In this document: one piece after another, positions 40,437 through 50,831 of the stretch | Numbering within the stretch: the stretch's first letter is position 1 | Layout of the letters: each line of letters opens with the position of its first letter | Origin: an uncultured Gammaproteobacteria bacterium | GTDB lineage: Bacteria; Pseudomonadota; Gammaproteobacteria; Arenicellales; CALHMG01 | Direction of reading: 5' to 3' | NCBI GenBank assembly: GCA_938034705.1 | Contig: CALHMG010000027.1 | Location: 42,784 to 106,783 of the forward strand | Length of the DNA: 64,000 nucleotides | Translations under genes and position numbers: made by a program | The notes under the pieces: generated by a model | Told to the model about the DNA's origin: nothing | Seen by the model: the letters and a program-made list of their open reading frames with translations, nothing else | Database searches by the model: none

Positions 40437-41303
40437 GTGAGCTGGCAGGAACTCCGCGTCAGCGTCAGTGGCGAACTCGAGGCTTCAACGGCCGAGCTGT
40501 TTGAAAGTCTTGGCGCGCTCGCCGTGACCACCGAGGGCAACAGCAGCGAGCCCTGGCTGGAGGCGGGGCTGCCTACCCCTCCCAAGTGGAGTGACGTCAC
40601 TGTGATCGGGCTGTTCCCGTCCGATGCCGATGGCGATGCACTGATCGCCACCGCTTCCTCGCGCCTTGGCGGTGTGCCCGTCCTGCGCAGCCTGCTTGAG
40701 GACCGCGACTGGGAACGCGAACACCTGCAGCACTTCAAACCGATTCACATCGGGCGCGATTTCTGGGTGGTGCCCAGTTTCGCGGAAACCGAAATCGAGG
40801 CCCGTTTTCAGCTTCAGCTTGATCCTGGTCTCGCCTTTGGCACGGGTAGCCATGAGACCACCGCGATGTGTCTGGACTGGCTGACTCGCCAGAATCTTTG
40901 CGGCAAACGCATTATCGACTTTGGCTGTGGCTCGGGAATTCTTGCCATAGGCGCATTGATACTTGGCGCCGACCACGCCTGGGGTGTCGACATTGATCCT
41001 CGTGCGCTGCCGGCGGCCCGGGAGAACGCCCGGGTCAACAACGTGGATGAGCGCCTCGACCTTGCCATTACACCGGACTTCCCCGACGACGTGACCGGGG
41101 ATATCGTTATTGCCAATATTCTTGCCGGCACCCTTGTTGATCTACAACCACAGCTGTCACGGCTCGTTCGTCCAGGTGGACGGTTGCTCCTGTCGGGTAT
41201 TCTCGCGCAACAGACAGACTCGGTCACCGCCGCTTTCGCTGAACACGGTAAATTCTGCAGCTGGCGCCGCGGCGACTGGATGCTCCTGTATAACTCCAGC
41301 TGA
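40437..41303 (+). CDS. prmA: Ribosomal protein L11 methyltransferase
   Basis: PGLAFGTGSHETTAMCLDWL, DFGCGSGILAIGA, ANILAGTLVDL; GTG start one base after the accC stop. Confidence 0.95.
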   Translation: MSWQELRVSVSGELEASTAELFESLGALAVTTEGNSSEPWLEAGLPTPPKWSDVTVIGLFPSDADGDALIATASSRLGGVPVLRSLLEDRDWEREHLQHFKPIHIGRDFWVVPSFAETEIEARFQLQLDPGLAFGTGSHETTAMCLDWLTRQNLCGKRIIDFGCGSGILAIGALILGADHAWGVDIDPRALPAARENARVNNVDERLDLAITPDFPDDVTGDIVIANILAGTLVDLQPQLSRLVRPGGRLLLSGILAQQTDSVTAAFAEHGKFCSWRRGDWMLLYNSS

Positions 41304-41331
41304 AGCGCTTTCTCTGACTTGAACAGGCTTT

Positions 41332-42588
41332 ATGTACGCACAGTGCCCAAGTTGTAATACGACATTCGCGATCACGGTTGCGCAGCTTGATGCTCGTGAC
41401 GGTGTCGTGCGCTGTGGTCGATGTTTTGATGTGTTCAACGCTCGCTGGAATCTGGTCGATCGTCAGGATCACGAAAAACAGAAAACGACAGCTGCGCCTG
41501 AACCCGGACCTTCGGCGCCGCGTGAGAAAGTGAAGCGGCCGGCGGCGAAGAAAACCGACGCCACACCGTCGGTGCGTGTCAAAAAACCGGGCGCAGCACA
41601 ACCGCCCCAAAACAAGGCATCAACCGGTCGTGCAGCAACAGAGTCGGCCGAGACCGCCAAACCTGCGCCTTCAACGCAGGAAAACACGCGAAGCTCCCTC
41701 GTCTCAATGCGAACAGGTGGTCACGGTCGCGCGGCTTCGCGATCGGCGCGAAATCTCGGCGATGCGTTTGGCAAGGGTGAAGTGCAACCCGGTCGGCGGA
41801 TGAGCGCGCTGGACGCGGCAACCGAGGCACCACAGACTGACTCGCTTCAAAAAAATGTCGGACCCTCGCCCGGTCAGGAGTCCGGGAAGAAAATTGAGAC
41901 AAAGCCCGCCAGGCAGCCGAAGCCGTCGTCCAGGAAAAGACCGCAGAACAAACCGACGGAACTCGCTCAACTGGGTGATACCGACGAAGGAACCGCCACA
42001 GCGTCACGAAATGCCGTCATTGATCGCAGTCAGTTCGAAGATCTGTCGGTTCCAACGCTGGGCGACGGGTCCAGCGAGCATGCAGACGGTCACAGCGGCC
42101 GCCGGATTCCTGCGGTTTTCTGGATTCTGGGCTCGTTAATGCTGCTCGGCCTGCTGGCGCTGCAGGCAAAGACGTTTTACCTGCATGACATTGCCCAGCG
42201 GCAGGCGCTGCGCCCGGCCGGCAAGATTTTATGTCTCGCAATGCGATGCGAATTGCCCGCACCGGTGAGGTTCGATGAATACCAGATCGAAAAAACTCGA
42301 ATCGCTTTTCATCCGGATGCGCCAGCCGCAATTCGAATCAGTACTTCCGTGCGCAATCGCGCAGATGTAGAACAACCGTATCCGGATTTGCAGCTTACGT
42401 TGACTGACAAGACCGGCAAGATCGTCGGAAGACGTAACTTTCGCCCCGCACAATATCTTGGCCCCGAGTTTCGTGCTGAAAACAAACTGGCCGCTGAATC
42501 AGTAACGATCATCGATCTTGATCTGGCCGAGCCTGCGCAAAGTGCGATTGGATTCGAAGTTCAACTTGTCAAGCCGTTGGCTCAGTAA
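41332..42588 (+). CDS. MJ0042-type zinc-ribbon/DUF3426 protein
   Basis: MYAQCPSCNTTFAITVAQLDARDGVVRCGRCFDVFNA; single TM; C-terminal DUF3426-like domain. Confidence 0.88.
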   Translation: MYAQCPSCNTTFAITVAQLDARDGVVRCGRCFDVFNARWNLVDRQDHEKQKTTAAPEPGPSAPREKVKRPAAKKTDATPSVRVKKPGAAQPPQNKASTGRAATESAETAKPAPSTQENTRSSLVSMRTGGHGRAASRSARNLGDAFGKGEVQPGRRMSALDAATEAPQTDSLQKNVGPSPGQESGKKIETKPARQPKPSSRKRPQNKPTELAQLGDTDEGTATASRNAVIDRSQFEDLSVPTLGDGSSEHADGHSGRRIPAVFWILGSLMLLGLLALQAKTFYLHDIAQRQALRPAGKILCLAMRCELPAPVRFDEYQIEKTRIAFHPDAPAAIRISTSVRNRADVEQPYPDLQLTLTDKTGKIVGRRNFRPAQYLGPEFRAENKLAAESVTIIDLDLAEPAQSAIGFEVQLVKPLAQ

Positions 42589-42863
42589 GTTTCGATCATC
42601 TAAAAAACCTGTTGTCAACGATTCTGCAAATTTTCTGTGGTGTTCTCTGACCCAATCTGAAAACGTTTTCGATTTCAAGGTGTCAACGCTATGTTTGAGA
42701 ACTTACTTTCACAGATAAAAATAATCGCGCCGAAACTGGCCAAGAGTTTCCGACGAGTCGCAGTTCAAATTTGTGGATTGCCTTTGCCTGTCGCGTCGCG
42801 GCTCGTTAAAATCACCAGCCGCCCCGAGTGACTACAGGCCGATTCACCGTCGACTAAAAATTT

Positions 42864-43880
42864 ATGAACATCGGCCCCTACCAACTTGAAAACAATCTGA
42901 TCGTCGCGCCAATGGCCGGCGTTACAGATCGTCCTTTCAGAAAGTTGTGTCGACGTCTCGGCGCCGGGTTTGCGGTATCGGAAATGATTACGGCGAATTG
43001 TCAGCTCAACGGCGCCAAAGCAAGCGCCCGCAAAGCTGATCACACGGGTGAACCCGGACCTTCTTCCACTCAGATCGCTGGCGCCGACCCGCAGATGCTC
43101 GCGGACGCGGCTCGTTTTAATGTAGAGCTTGGTGCCGAGATCATCGACATTAATATGGGATGCCCGGCAAAAAAGGTCTGCAAGAAGCTGGCCGGCTCGG
43201 CGCTGCTCAAGGACGAAACCCTGGTGACCGATATTCTTGAGGCGGTTGTCGGCGCGGTTGACGTTCCTGTAACCCTGAAGATCAGAACCGGCTGGGACCT
43301 TGAAAATCGCAACGGTCCCAAAATCGCGCATATTGCTCAGGAGTCAGGCATTGCCGCGCTTGCAGTGCATGGCCGCACTCGCGCGTGCAAGTTCATGGGC
43401 GAGGCGGAATACGAAACTATCGCGGACATTAAATCCCGCGTATCGATCCCGGTCATCGCCAACGGCGACATCACTTCGCCCGAGCGCGCAAAACAGGTTA
43501 TCGAACAGACCGGCGTTGACGCCGTGATGGTTGGACGTTCCGCCCAGGGGCGACCATGGATATTCAAACAGATCGACCACTATCTGAAAGCCGACGAGAT
43601 TCTTGGTGATCCCGAGTTCGCGGTTCAGCGCGATCTGTTACTGGGCCACCTGGAAGAGCTGTATGACTTTTATGGTGAGTTTATTGGCGTTCGTACCGCT
43701 CGCAAACACATCGGGTGGTACGTCAAAGGTATTGAAGGAAATTCAGAATTTCGAGCACGGGTTAACGTTGTTGAAACTGCCGAAGAGCAGTCGCAGCTGA
43801 CTCGTGATTATTTCGATTGGCTTATTGAGGAATACAACAAGCCGGGGGATTACGGAGTGCAAAAACTGGCAATTCACTGA
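42864..43880 (+). CDS. dusB: tRNA-dihydrouridine synthase B
   Basis: APMAGVTDRPFRKLCR, INMGCPAKKVCKKLAGSALL, HGRTRACKF, NGDI; upstream of fis. Confidence 0.95.
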   Translation: MNIGPYQLENNLIVAPMAGVTDRPFRKLCRRLGAGFAVSEMITANCQLNGAKASARKADHTGEPGPSSTQIAGADPQMLADAARFNVELGAEIIDINMGCPAKKVCKKLAGSALLKDETLVTDILEAVVGAVDVPVTLKIRTGWDLENRNGPKIAHIAQESGIAALAVHGRTRACKFMGEAEYETIADIKSRVSIPVIANGDITSPERAKQVIEQTGVDAVMVGRSAQGRPWIFKQIDHYLKADEILGDPEFAVQRDLLLGHLEELYDFYGEFIGVRTARKHIGWYVKGIEGNSEFRARVNVVETAEEQSQLTRDYFDWLIEEYNKPGDYGVQKLAIH

Positions 43881-43992
43881 CACCCAGTCGACGTCGATTC
43901 GTCGTGCGAGACCAGGTCATGTGGCCTGTCCGTGTAGAACCGGTTAGCCGCTGCGCAAAGCAACAACACCAGCAAAGAGAGAACACTAAAGA

Positions 43993-44481
43993 ATGAAAAC
44001 AACAGGGAGCATGGAGGGGCCACTCAGTGATGTTGTCGCACGATCGTTGCGTCGATACCTGAGTGATTTGAACGGCGAGAGCCCAAGTGAGCTTTACGCT
44101 CTGGTGCTTAAAGAAGTTGAAGCACCGATGCTTGCCGTCATTATGGAGCACACGGCCCAGAATCAGTCTCGGGCTGCCGAGATGCTGGGAATCAATCGCA
44201 ACACTCTTCGCAAGAAGCTCAAGGCCCACGGCCTCGATCGCGGTGCGATCGCCAGCCGTACTGTCGCGCAGACAATGAACGCCAACAATGTCGCAAACGC
44301 GGGCAGCGTCAGCCCTGCGGTTCCCGGCGCCCCCACCGGCGTTAGCGGTGACCATGTTCGCCGCGACAATTATGCGACGTCGGACAACAACGTTTCTGCC
44401 GTCAACGGCTCTGTGAATGGAGCCAATGGTACGACAATGCCGCGCGTCAACGCGCTCGGCGAAGTCGACGACCATCGCTAG
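43993..44481 (+). CDS. fis: Fis-family DNA-binding protein with ~80-aa C-terminal extension
   Basis: [38 protein letters not shown]; dusB-fis order; ORF continues to residue 162. Confidence 0.92.
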   Translation: MKTTGSMEGPLSDVVARSLRRYLSDLNGESPSELYALVLKEVEAPMLAVIMEHTAQNQSRAAEMLGINRNTLRKKLKAHGLDRGAIASRTVAQTMNANNVANAGSVSPAVPGAPTGVSGDHVRRDNYATSDNNVSAVNGSVNGANGTTMPRVNALGEVDDHR

Positions 44482-44538
44482 CAGTCGTTAAGGTCCGCAT
44501 CCGCGCGAGCAGGCTAAGCCTGATCGCGCGACGTGATC

Positions 44539-46113
44539 ATGAGCGATATTCGCAAGATCCGACGCGCGCTCGTCAGCGTGTCGGACAAAACCGGCCTTAC
44601 TGAACTCGCCCGCTGTCTGAAAGACGCGGGCGTCGCCGTGTTGTCGACCGGCGGAACCGCAAAGGCGTTGTCTGATGCCGGCGTCGGTGTGACGGAAGTC
44701 TCTGCGTACACCGAATTTCCCGAGATGATGGATGGCCGCGTCAAGACGCTGCACCCCAAGGTGCACGGCGGCATCCTGGGACGCCGCGGCACTGATGATG
44801 ACGTCATGTCGTCGAACGACATAGACGCGATCGATCTGGTTGTGGTCAATCTTTATCCGTTCGACACCGCGACCAGTGATCCTGATTGTGATCTTGCAAC
44901 GGCGATCGAGAACATCGATATCGGTGGGCCTGCAATGATTCGCTCGGCCGCAAAAAACCACAATGATGTTGCCGTGGTCGTCGATCCGGCTGACTATGAT
45001 CAGATCGTTGCCGAAATCCAGGCCAGCGGCGGCATCTCGCGAGACACTCGCTTTGCGCTGGCGGCCAAGGCGTTTTCGCACACCGCCCGGTATGACGGTG
45101 CCATCAGTAACTGGCTGACCGCTCGAGATTCGGCGGGAGAGTCCAAAGCCACATATCCCGAGGTGCTGAACCTGCAGTATCACAAGGTGCAGGACATGCG
45201 ATACGGCGAAAACCCTCATCAGGATGCGGCGTTTTACTCTGCCGCCTCTCCTGCGTCCGGAAGTCTCGCGGCCGCCACGGTCGTTCAGGGCAAGGCGCTG
45301 TCCTACAACAATGTCGCCGATGCCGATGCGGCGCTGGAATGCGTCGGAGCATTCAAGGACGATATTGCCTGCGTGATCGTGAAACACGCCAACCCCTGTG
45401 GCGTTGCTCTTGGTGCCACCTTGATGGAGGCGTACGACCGTGCTTTTAAAACCGACCCGACGTCTGCGTTCGGCGGGATTATCGCGTTCAATCGAGTTCT
45501 GGACGCCGAGACCGCGGCCGAGATCGTTGCGCGACAGTTTGTGGAAGTGGTGATCGCACCTGACTTTGAACCGGGCGCCCTCGAGGCGCTGGCGAGCAAA
45601 ACCAATGTTCGGGTCCTGCGCACCGACCGGGTTACCGGTCCCGTGTCCGATCGCATTATCAAGCGCGTGTCGGGTGGTGTGCTGGTTCAGGACAATGATC
45701 TTGGCGCGATCACACAAGCCGACGTCAAGGTCGTTACCCGTCGTGCGCCGACAGAGCAGGAGATGGCCGATCTGTTGTTTGCCTGGAAGGTCGTAAAATT
45801 CGTCAAGTCCAACGCCATTGTCTATGTGCGTGATGCCATGACGATTGGGGTTGGCGCGGGTCAGATGAGTCGGGTGTATTCAGCCCGCATCGCCGGTATC
45901 AAGGCCGCAGACGAAAATCTTGAAGTTGCAGGTTCGGTCATGGCATCGGACGCATTTTTTCCGTTTCGCGATGGCATCGATTCAGCCCACGACGTCGGAA
46001 TTACGGCTGTCATCGAACCCGGTGGCTCAATGCGGGACGATGAGGTTATTGCGGCGGCCGACGAGCATGGCATGGCGATGGTGTTTACCGGGATGCGTCA
46101 TTTCAGACACTGA
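44539..46113 (+). CDS. purH: Bifunctional AICAR formyltransferase/IMP cyclohydrolase
   Basis: [56 protein letters not shown]. Confidence 0.98.
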   Translation: MSDIRKIRRALVSVSDKTGLTELARCLKDAGVAVLSTGGTAKALSDAGVGVTEVSAYTEFPEMMDGRVKTLHPKVHGGILGRRGTDDDVMSSNDIDAIDLVVVNLYPFDTATSDPDCDLATAIENIDIGGPAMIRSAAKNHNDVAVVVDPADYDQIVAEIQASGGISRDTRFALAAKAFSHTARYDGAISNWLTARDSAGESKATYPEVLNLQYHKVQDMRYGENPHQDAAFYSAASPASGSLAAATVVQGKALSYNNVADADAALECVGAFKDDIACVIVKHANPCGVALGATLMEAYDRAFKTDPTSAFGGIIAFNRVLDAETAAEIVARQFVEVVIAPDFEPGALEALASKTNVRVLRTDRVTGPVSDRIIKRVSGGVLVQDNDLGAITQADVKVVTRRAPTEQEMADLLFAWKVVKFVKSNAIVYVRDAMTIGVGAGQMSRVYSARIAGIKAADENLEVAGSVMASDAFFPFRDGIDSAHDVGITAVIEPGGSMRDDEVIAAADEHGMAMVFTGMRHFRH

Positions 46114-46161
46114 TCGCGGCCCGGGTCAACGCGACCACCGTATAAACGGAGAACAATCACG

Positions 46162-47478
46162 ATGAGAGTGCTGATCGTTGGAGGGGGCGGCCGTGAACAC
46201 GCGCTGGCCTGGAAGTGTGCTCAGTCCGAGAAGGTTACCGAGGTTCTCGTAGCGCCGGGTAATGCCGGCACCGCGCGCGAGCCCGGGGTGAGCAACGTAG
46301 ATGTTGGTGCCGAAGACATCGCCGGTCTGCTCGAGCTGGCGAAGTCCCGCAGCGTCGACTTGACGATTGTAGGACCGGAAGTTCCGCTCGTGAACGGCAT
46401 TGTCGACCAGTTTCAGGCGGCCGAGCTTCGTTGTTTTGGTCCGATAGCAAGTGCAGCAAGACTCGAAGGGTCCAAGGCGTTCACCAAAGAGTTTCTTGAG
46501 CGACACAACATCCCCACAGCCGGTTACGAGAGTTTTACCGATTTTGATCTCGCGAAAACTTACATCGAGTCGCGAGGTGCGCCCATCGTCGTGAAAGCGG
46601 ACGGACTTGCCGCGGGAAAAGGTGTCGTTGTCGCGAACACCGTCGAGGAAGCCGTCGACGCCGCTCAAAGCATGCTGGTCGGTGGTGAGTTTTCAAACGC
46701 GGGTGCGCAAATTGTCGTAGAAGATTTTCTTGAAGGCGAAGAGGCGAGCTTTATCTGTATCGTCGACGGGACCACCGTGTTGCCTCTGGCGACCTCCCAG
46801 GATCACAAGGCGCGGGACAATGGCGACAGTGGACCTAACACGGGTGGGATGGGTGCCTATTCGCCAGCACCTGTTGTCACGGATACTGTTCACGAACGGA
46901 TCATGAACGAGATTATCGAGCCTACCGTGGCGGGACTTGCAGAAGATGGTGATCCGTACACGGGGTTTCTGTACGCCGGCGTGATGATCGATGCCGAGAA
47001 CAATCCACGAGTGCTGGAGTACAACTGCCGCTTCGGGGACCCCGAAACGCAGCCGATCATGATGCGACTGGAATCAGATCTTGTTGAGCTGTGCGAAGCC
47101 GCAATCGATCACAAGCTGGGCGACGTGCGTGTCGAATGGGATTCCAGGCGCGCGCTGGGTGTGGTCATGGCTGCGGGTGGTTACCCCGCTGATTACCGCA
47201 AGGGCGACATTATTACCGGTCTTGATGCGGTGACGTCCGACGGCAGCACTGAGGACGTCAAAGTATTTCATGCGGGCACGGTTCTTGATGGCGACAACAT
47301 CTGCACCAGTGGCGGCCGCGTACTCTGCGTGACGGCTTTGGGTGAGACGGTTGAAGCGGCGAGCGCCGCTGCCTATCAGTCGGTTGCGTCAATCAACTGG
47401 CCGGAGTGTTTTTGCCGTACTGATATTGGCTACCGGGCGGTTGCTCGGGAGCAAGAGGCTCCAACAGAAAAATCCTGA
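46162..47478 (+). CDS. purD: Phosphoribosylamine-glycine ligase
   Basis: MRVLIVGGGGREHALAWK, SQDHKARDNGDSGPNTGGMGAYSP, EYNCRFGDPETQ. Confidence 0.98.
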   Translation: MRVLIVGGGGREHALAWKCAQSEKVTEVLVAPGNAGTAREPGVSNVDVGAEDIAGLLELAKSRSVDLTIVGPEVPLVNGIVDQFQAAELRCFGPIASAARLEGSKAFTKEFLERHNIPTAGYESFTDFDLAKTYIESRGAPIVVKADGLAAGKGVVVANTVEEAVDAAQSMLVGGEFSNAGAQIVVEDFLEGEEASFICIVDGTTVLPLATSQDHKARDNGDSGPNTGGMGAYSPAPVVTDTVHERIMNEIIEPTVAGLAEDGDPYTGFLYAGVMIDAENNPRVLEYNCRFGDPETQPIMMRLESDLVELCEAAIDHKLGDVRVEWDSRRALGVVMAAGGYPADYRKGDIITGLDAVTSDGSTEDVKVFHAGTVLDGDNICTSGGRVLCVTALGETVEAASAAAYQSVASINWPECFCRTDIGYRAVAREQEAPTEKS

Positions 47479-47530
47479 ACCGCAAAGGGGTACAAGCGTC
47501 ATCGACGAACCTGCCCCATAGTCCGTGCGC

Positions 47531-48151
47531 ATGAACGACACACCAATACAGACTCCCGAAGATTCCCAGGCACAGGATCTACTTAAAGCGGCAGACGTTA
47601 TTGCCCGTGGGGGCGTGGTCGCGTATCCAACTGAATTCTGCTTTGGGCTTGGCTGTGATCCGCGCCAACCGAAGGCGTTGGCCAAAGTGCTTCGTATCAA
47701 ACGCCGGGATCGCGCGATGGGCATGATTCTGATCGCAGCAAACGTTGTTCAGCTGACGCCATTTTTGCATCCGGACATTTTTGCGGCCGATCGATCTCTG
47801 CTCGATGAAGCAGAGCAAACCTGGCCCGGGCCGGTCAGCTGGCTGTTGCCTGCCCATCCCGGCGTTCACCACATGGTACGAGGCGATCACGAAAAACTCG
47901 CCGTTCGAGTCACCGCCCATCATCTCGCGGCGCGTCTGTGTCTCGCGGCCGGAATGGCGCTGGTGTCCACCAGCGCCAATGCGCATGGTCAGCCTCCAGC
48001 GAGAACCGCGGCGCAGGTTGATCTGATCTTCGGGGACGCCGTGGACTATGTGCTATCGGGTCGGGTGGGATCCGCGGCCGGTCCGAGTGAACTGCGCGAG
48101 GCCGGAACCGGCCGAATCCTGCGCGCTGCACCTGACGACGCAGCATCCTGA
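47531..48151 (+). CDS. tsaC: Sua5/YciO/YrdC-type threonylcarbamoyl-AMP synthase
   Basis: GGVVAYPTEFCFGLGCDP, WPGPVSWLLPA, STSANAHGQPPARTAAQV. Confidence 0.93.
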   Translation: MNDTPIQTPEDSQAQDLLKAADVIARGGVVAYPTEFCFGLGCDPRQPKALAKVLRIKRRDRAMGMILIAANVVQLTPFLHPDIFAADRSLLDEAEQTWPGPVSWLLPAHPGVHHMVRGDHEKLAVRVTAHHLAARLCLAAGMALVSTSANAHGQPPARTAAQVDLIFGDAVDYVLSGRVGSAAGPSELREAGTGRILRAAPDDAAS

Positions 48152-48163
48152 CATAATCGGGCA

Positions 48164-49447
48164 ATGACCCGATCTCTCTACACCCTTGTCTGGAAAATCG
48201 TTCGTCCGCTGATACCGGTCCGACTGTGGTTGCGCAGTTTTCGTAACCGGGCCTACCTTGACCGCTGGGACGAACGTTTTGTAAAAGCGCTGCCACCCGC
48301 CGCCAGCCCCGGGACAAGACTCGCATGGCTGCACGCGGTTTCTGTTGGCGAAGTCAATGCGGCCGCTCCTTTTGTTCGAAAGCTGCTTGAAGTCGAAACA
48401 GATCTGGAAATTCTGCTCACTACCTCTACGCCCACAGGCTCAGATCAGCTTGCGCGGTTGTTTGCGCAGGATCTGGGTCAGAGAATCAAGCATGTGTACG
48501 CACCCTATGACGTGCCCGCGGACATAGCGCGGTTTCTCGATGCGTCGCGACCCGTTGCTGCGATGTTCATGGAGACCGAAATCTGGCCAAACTGGCTGCT
48601 GGCTTTGCGCGAACGCTCGATACCGTCAATGCTCATCAACGCAAGAATGAGCGAAAAATCCTTTCGCGGTTACTCGCGAATGAGAAGTCTCTGCTTACCC
48701 GCCGTTTCAAGTTTCGCCAGGATTGGCGCTCAAACCGAAGACGATGCCGATCGCCTCAATAACCTTGGCGCAACCGAAGGGGCGATAAGTGTGACCGGCA
48801 GCATCAAATACGATGTCGAGCTCGATGATGAGCAGGCAGAGCGCGCTCGGGAGCTGCGCACAGCTATCGGTGATCGACCGGTCTGGATCGCGGGCAGCAC
48901 CCGCGAAGGCGAAGAGATTGCGGTGTTTCAGGCCCATGCCAAGATACGGATGGCGAATGACGACATTCTTCTGATCCTTGTGCCACGACATCCAGAGCGG
49001 TTCGAACTGGTGGCACGGATGTCGATGGTGCGCGGTAACGTCACCAACCGGCGCAGCGAGAACGAGCCCGAGGAGCTGCACAACGCGTCGGTCTATGTGT
49101 GCGACACGATGGGCGAACTCGGCATGCTCTACGCGGTTGCCGACGTGGCGTTCGTCGGAGGGTCTCTGGTTGAGACCGGTGGACAAAATGTTCTTGAGGC
49201 CGTCGCTGCAGGAGTGCCGCCGGTGTTTGGACCACACACGTGGAATTTCGCTGAAATCTGTCAAGAGGTTGCAGCATCCGGCGCCGGGTTTCGCATCGAG
49301 GACAATCTCGCCCTGGCGGACAAAATTATTGAACTGCTCAAAGATCCCGAAGCGCGAGGCGAAGCCAGGGTGGCGGGTGCACGATTGCTCGAAAAAAATC
49401 GTGGTGCAACGGAACGCCTGGTAGCCATGACCCGTGAACTGCTGTGA
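48164..49447 (+). CDS. waaA: 3-deoxy-D-manno-octulosonic acid transferase
   Basis: WLHAVSVGEVNAAAPF, ETEIWPNWL, VGGSLVETGGQNVLEAVAAGVPPVFGPHTWNF. Confidence 0.96.
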   Translation: MTRSLYTLVWKIVRPLIPVRLWLRSFRNRAYLDRWDERFVKALPPAASPGTRLAWLHAVSVGEVNAAAPFVRKLLEVETDLEILLTTSTPTGSDQLARLFAQDLGQRIKHVYAPYDVPADIARFLDASRPVAAMFMETEIWPNWLLALRERSIPSMLINARMSEKSFRGYSRMRSLCLPAVSSFARIGAQTEDDADRLNNLGATEGAISVTGSIKYDVELDDEQAERARELRTAIGDRPVWIAGSTREGEEIAVFQAHAKIRMANDDILLILVPRHPERFELVARMSMVRGNVTNRRSENEPEELHNASVYVCDTMGELGMLYAVADVAFVGGSLVETGGQNVLEAVAAGVPPVFGPHTWNFAEICQEVAASGAGFRIEDNLALADKIIELLKDPEARGEARVAGARLLEKNRGATERLVAMTRELL

Positions 49448-49493
49448 CCCTTGCGATCTGAGCCCGAGGAACAATCAAAGAGGATCCTGAAAC

Positions 49494-49820
49494 ATGATTC
49501 ACGAACTACGAATTTACACCTGCGTGCCCGGCAAACTGCCCGATCTCAACGCCCGGTTTAACAACATCACGTTGAAAATCTGGGAACGTCATGGCATCAG
49601 GCAGGCTGGTTTCTGGACCACACTTGTTGGAGACAACAACCAGAATCTGATTTATCTCCTTGAGTGGGAGAGTCTTGCCGAGCGTGAGCAGAAATGGGAT
49701 GCCTTTCAGGCTGACCCCGAGTGGCAGGAAAAACGCGCCGAAACCGAAGCGGCTGGTCCCATCGTCGCCGCGATCAGCAATCAGTTTCTGATTCCGACAC
49801 CTTACTCTTCGGTACAGTAA
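49494..49820 (+). CDS. NIPSNAP-family protein
   Basis: MIHELRIYTCVPGKLPDLNARFNNITLKIWERHGIRQAGFWTT; LLEWESLAEREQKWDAFQADPEW. Confidence 0.88.
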   Translation: MIHELRIYTCVPGKLPDLNARFNNITLKIWERHGIRQAGFWTTLVGDNNQNLIYLLEWESLAEREQKWDAFQADPEWQEKRAETEAAGPIVAAISNQFLIPTPYSSVQ

Positions 49821-49908
49821 GTACACCCAGGCTGCTTTGTGGCCCCGGTTCGTGGCGCCAGGGCAGCTTGATTTCGCAACGCTTTCACTCATCAAGGAAC
49901 GATTGAAC

Positions 49909-50343
49909 ATGAATGCAACAACGAAAAAATCTGGAACAGCGCTGTCACTGGCAGCCCTGGTGTTTCTGCTTGCCGCTTGCGGTGGCGGCAGTTCCAGCAG
50001 TGGCAGCGGATCGTCTTCAGGTGCCACAGGCGTGAACGGCGCGTTTGCGGGTGACTGGGTTTCTGCGTCAACCAACAACGGCGAGCTGGCTGGAAATTTC
50101 AACGCGTCGGGCAGTACCGTGACCGCGACCGTCACTCGCCACACGGTCTCGGCATGCCCCCTGTCGTCATTCAGGGGCACCTGGAACGAATCATCCTCGA
50201 GTCTTGACGGAACGTTTACCGGCAGCAACAGCACAGTTGCGTGGAATGCGAAGCTGGTCGGTGGTCGACTGAGTGGCCCTTACTCGGTGACGTCGGGAGG
50301 CTGCGCGGGCGACACGGGCACGATTACCCTGAACCGCGGTTGA
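49909..50343 (+). CDS. Predicted secreted lipoprotein with Ser/Gly linker
   Basis: Signal peptide with lipobox LLAACGGG, then GSSSSGSGSSSG. Confidence 0.7.
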   Translation: MNATTKKSGTALSLAALVFLLAACGGGSSSSGSGSSSGATGVNGAFAGDWVSASTNNGELAGNFNASGSTVTATVTRHTVSACPLSSFRGTWNESSSSLDGTFTGSNSTVAWNAKLVGGRLSGPYSVTSGGCAGDTGTITLNRG

Positions 50344-50348
50344 TCCGT

Positions 50349-50771
50349 CTAGTGCACCGCAGCCGGTTCGGGTTCGGACGGGTTGCTTGTGGGTTCCGTC
50401 GGCTTCGGTGACCCGTGATGCAGCGTCATGCGCCACTCGCCACCTTCCAGACGAAAGACGTTGGTGGCGAGTGTTTCACCTCGTACGTCACGCGATTTGA
50501 TCAGGATGTGTTCGGTGACAACGAGGGTCGCTGATTCTGGCGTCGCCCAGGTCTGAATCGGCGTGCTCTGGATCTGCATGGACTCACCCTGTCCAAGAAT
50601 CAGATCCCAGCTGTGGCGAACTGCGATGACACCAGCAAGAGCCGCATTACCGGGGTGGATGCAAATGATGTCATCGCGTTCAGACCACACCGACATCATC
50701 GCGTCCACGTCACCGGCGGAAAATGCCTGGTAGAACGCGATCTGGGCGTGTTCGGGAGTGGCGAGATTCAT
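50349..50771 (-). CDS. SnoaL-like/NTF2-fold protein
   Basis: FYQAFSAGDVDAMMSVWSERDDIICIHPG...WRMTLHHGS. Confidence 0.8.
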   Translation of the reverse strand: MNLATPEHAQIAFYQAFSAGDVDAMMSVWSERDDIICIHPGNAALAGVIAVRHSWDLILGQGESMQIQSTPIQTWATPESATLVVTEHILIKSRDVRGETLATNVFRLEGGEWRMTLHHGSPKPTEPTSNPSEPEPAAVH

Positions 50772-50831
50772 CGGGTCGAGCGGTCGCGTGTTTCCGGGAG
50801 CCGGCGTGCGCCGCGTTGTGCCCTGCAGGGG

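Noticed and set aside
41015-41040. CCCGGG-containing inverted repeat in prmA
   Set aside because: Lies inside conserved coding sequence and is explained by GC-rich codons.
44488-45717. 409-aa minus-strand ORF antisense to purH
   Set aside because: Shadow ORF of purH; no domain motifs and an implausible composition.
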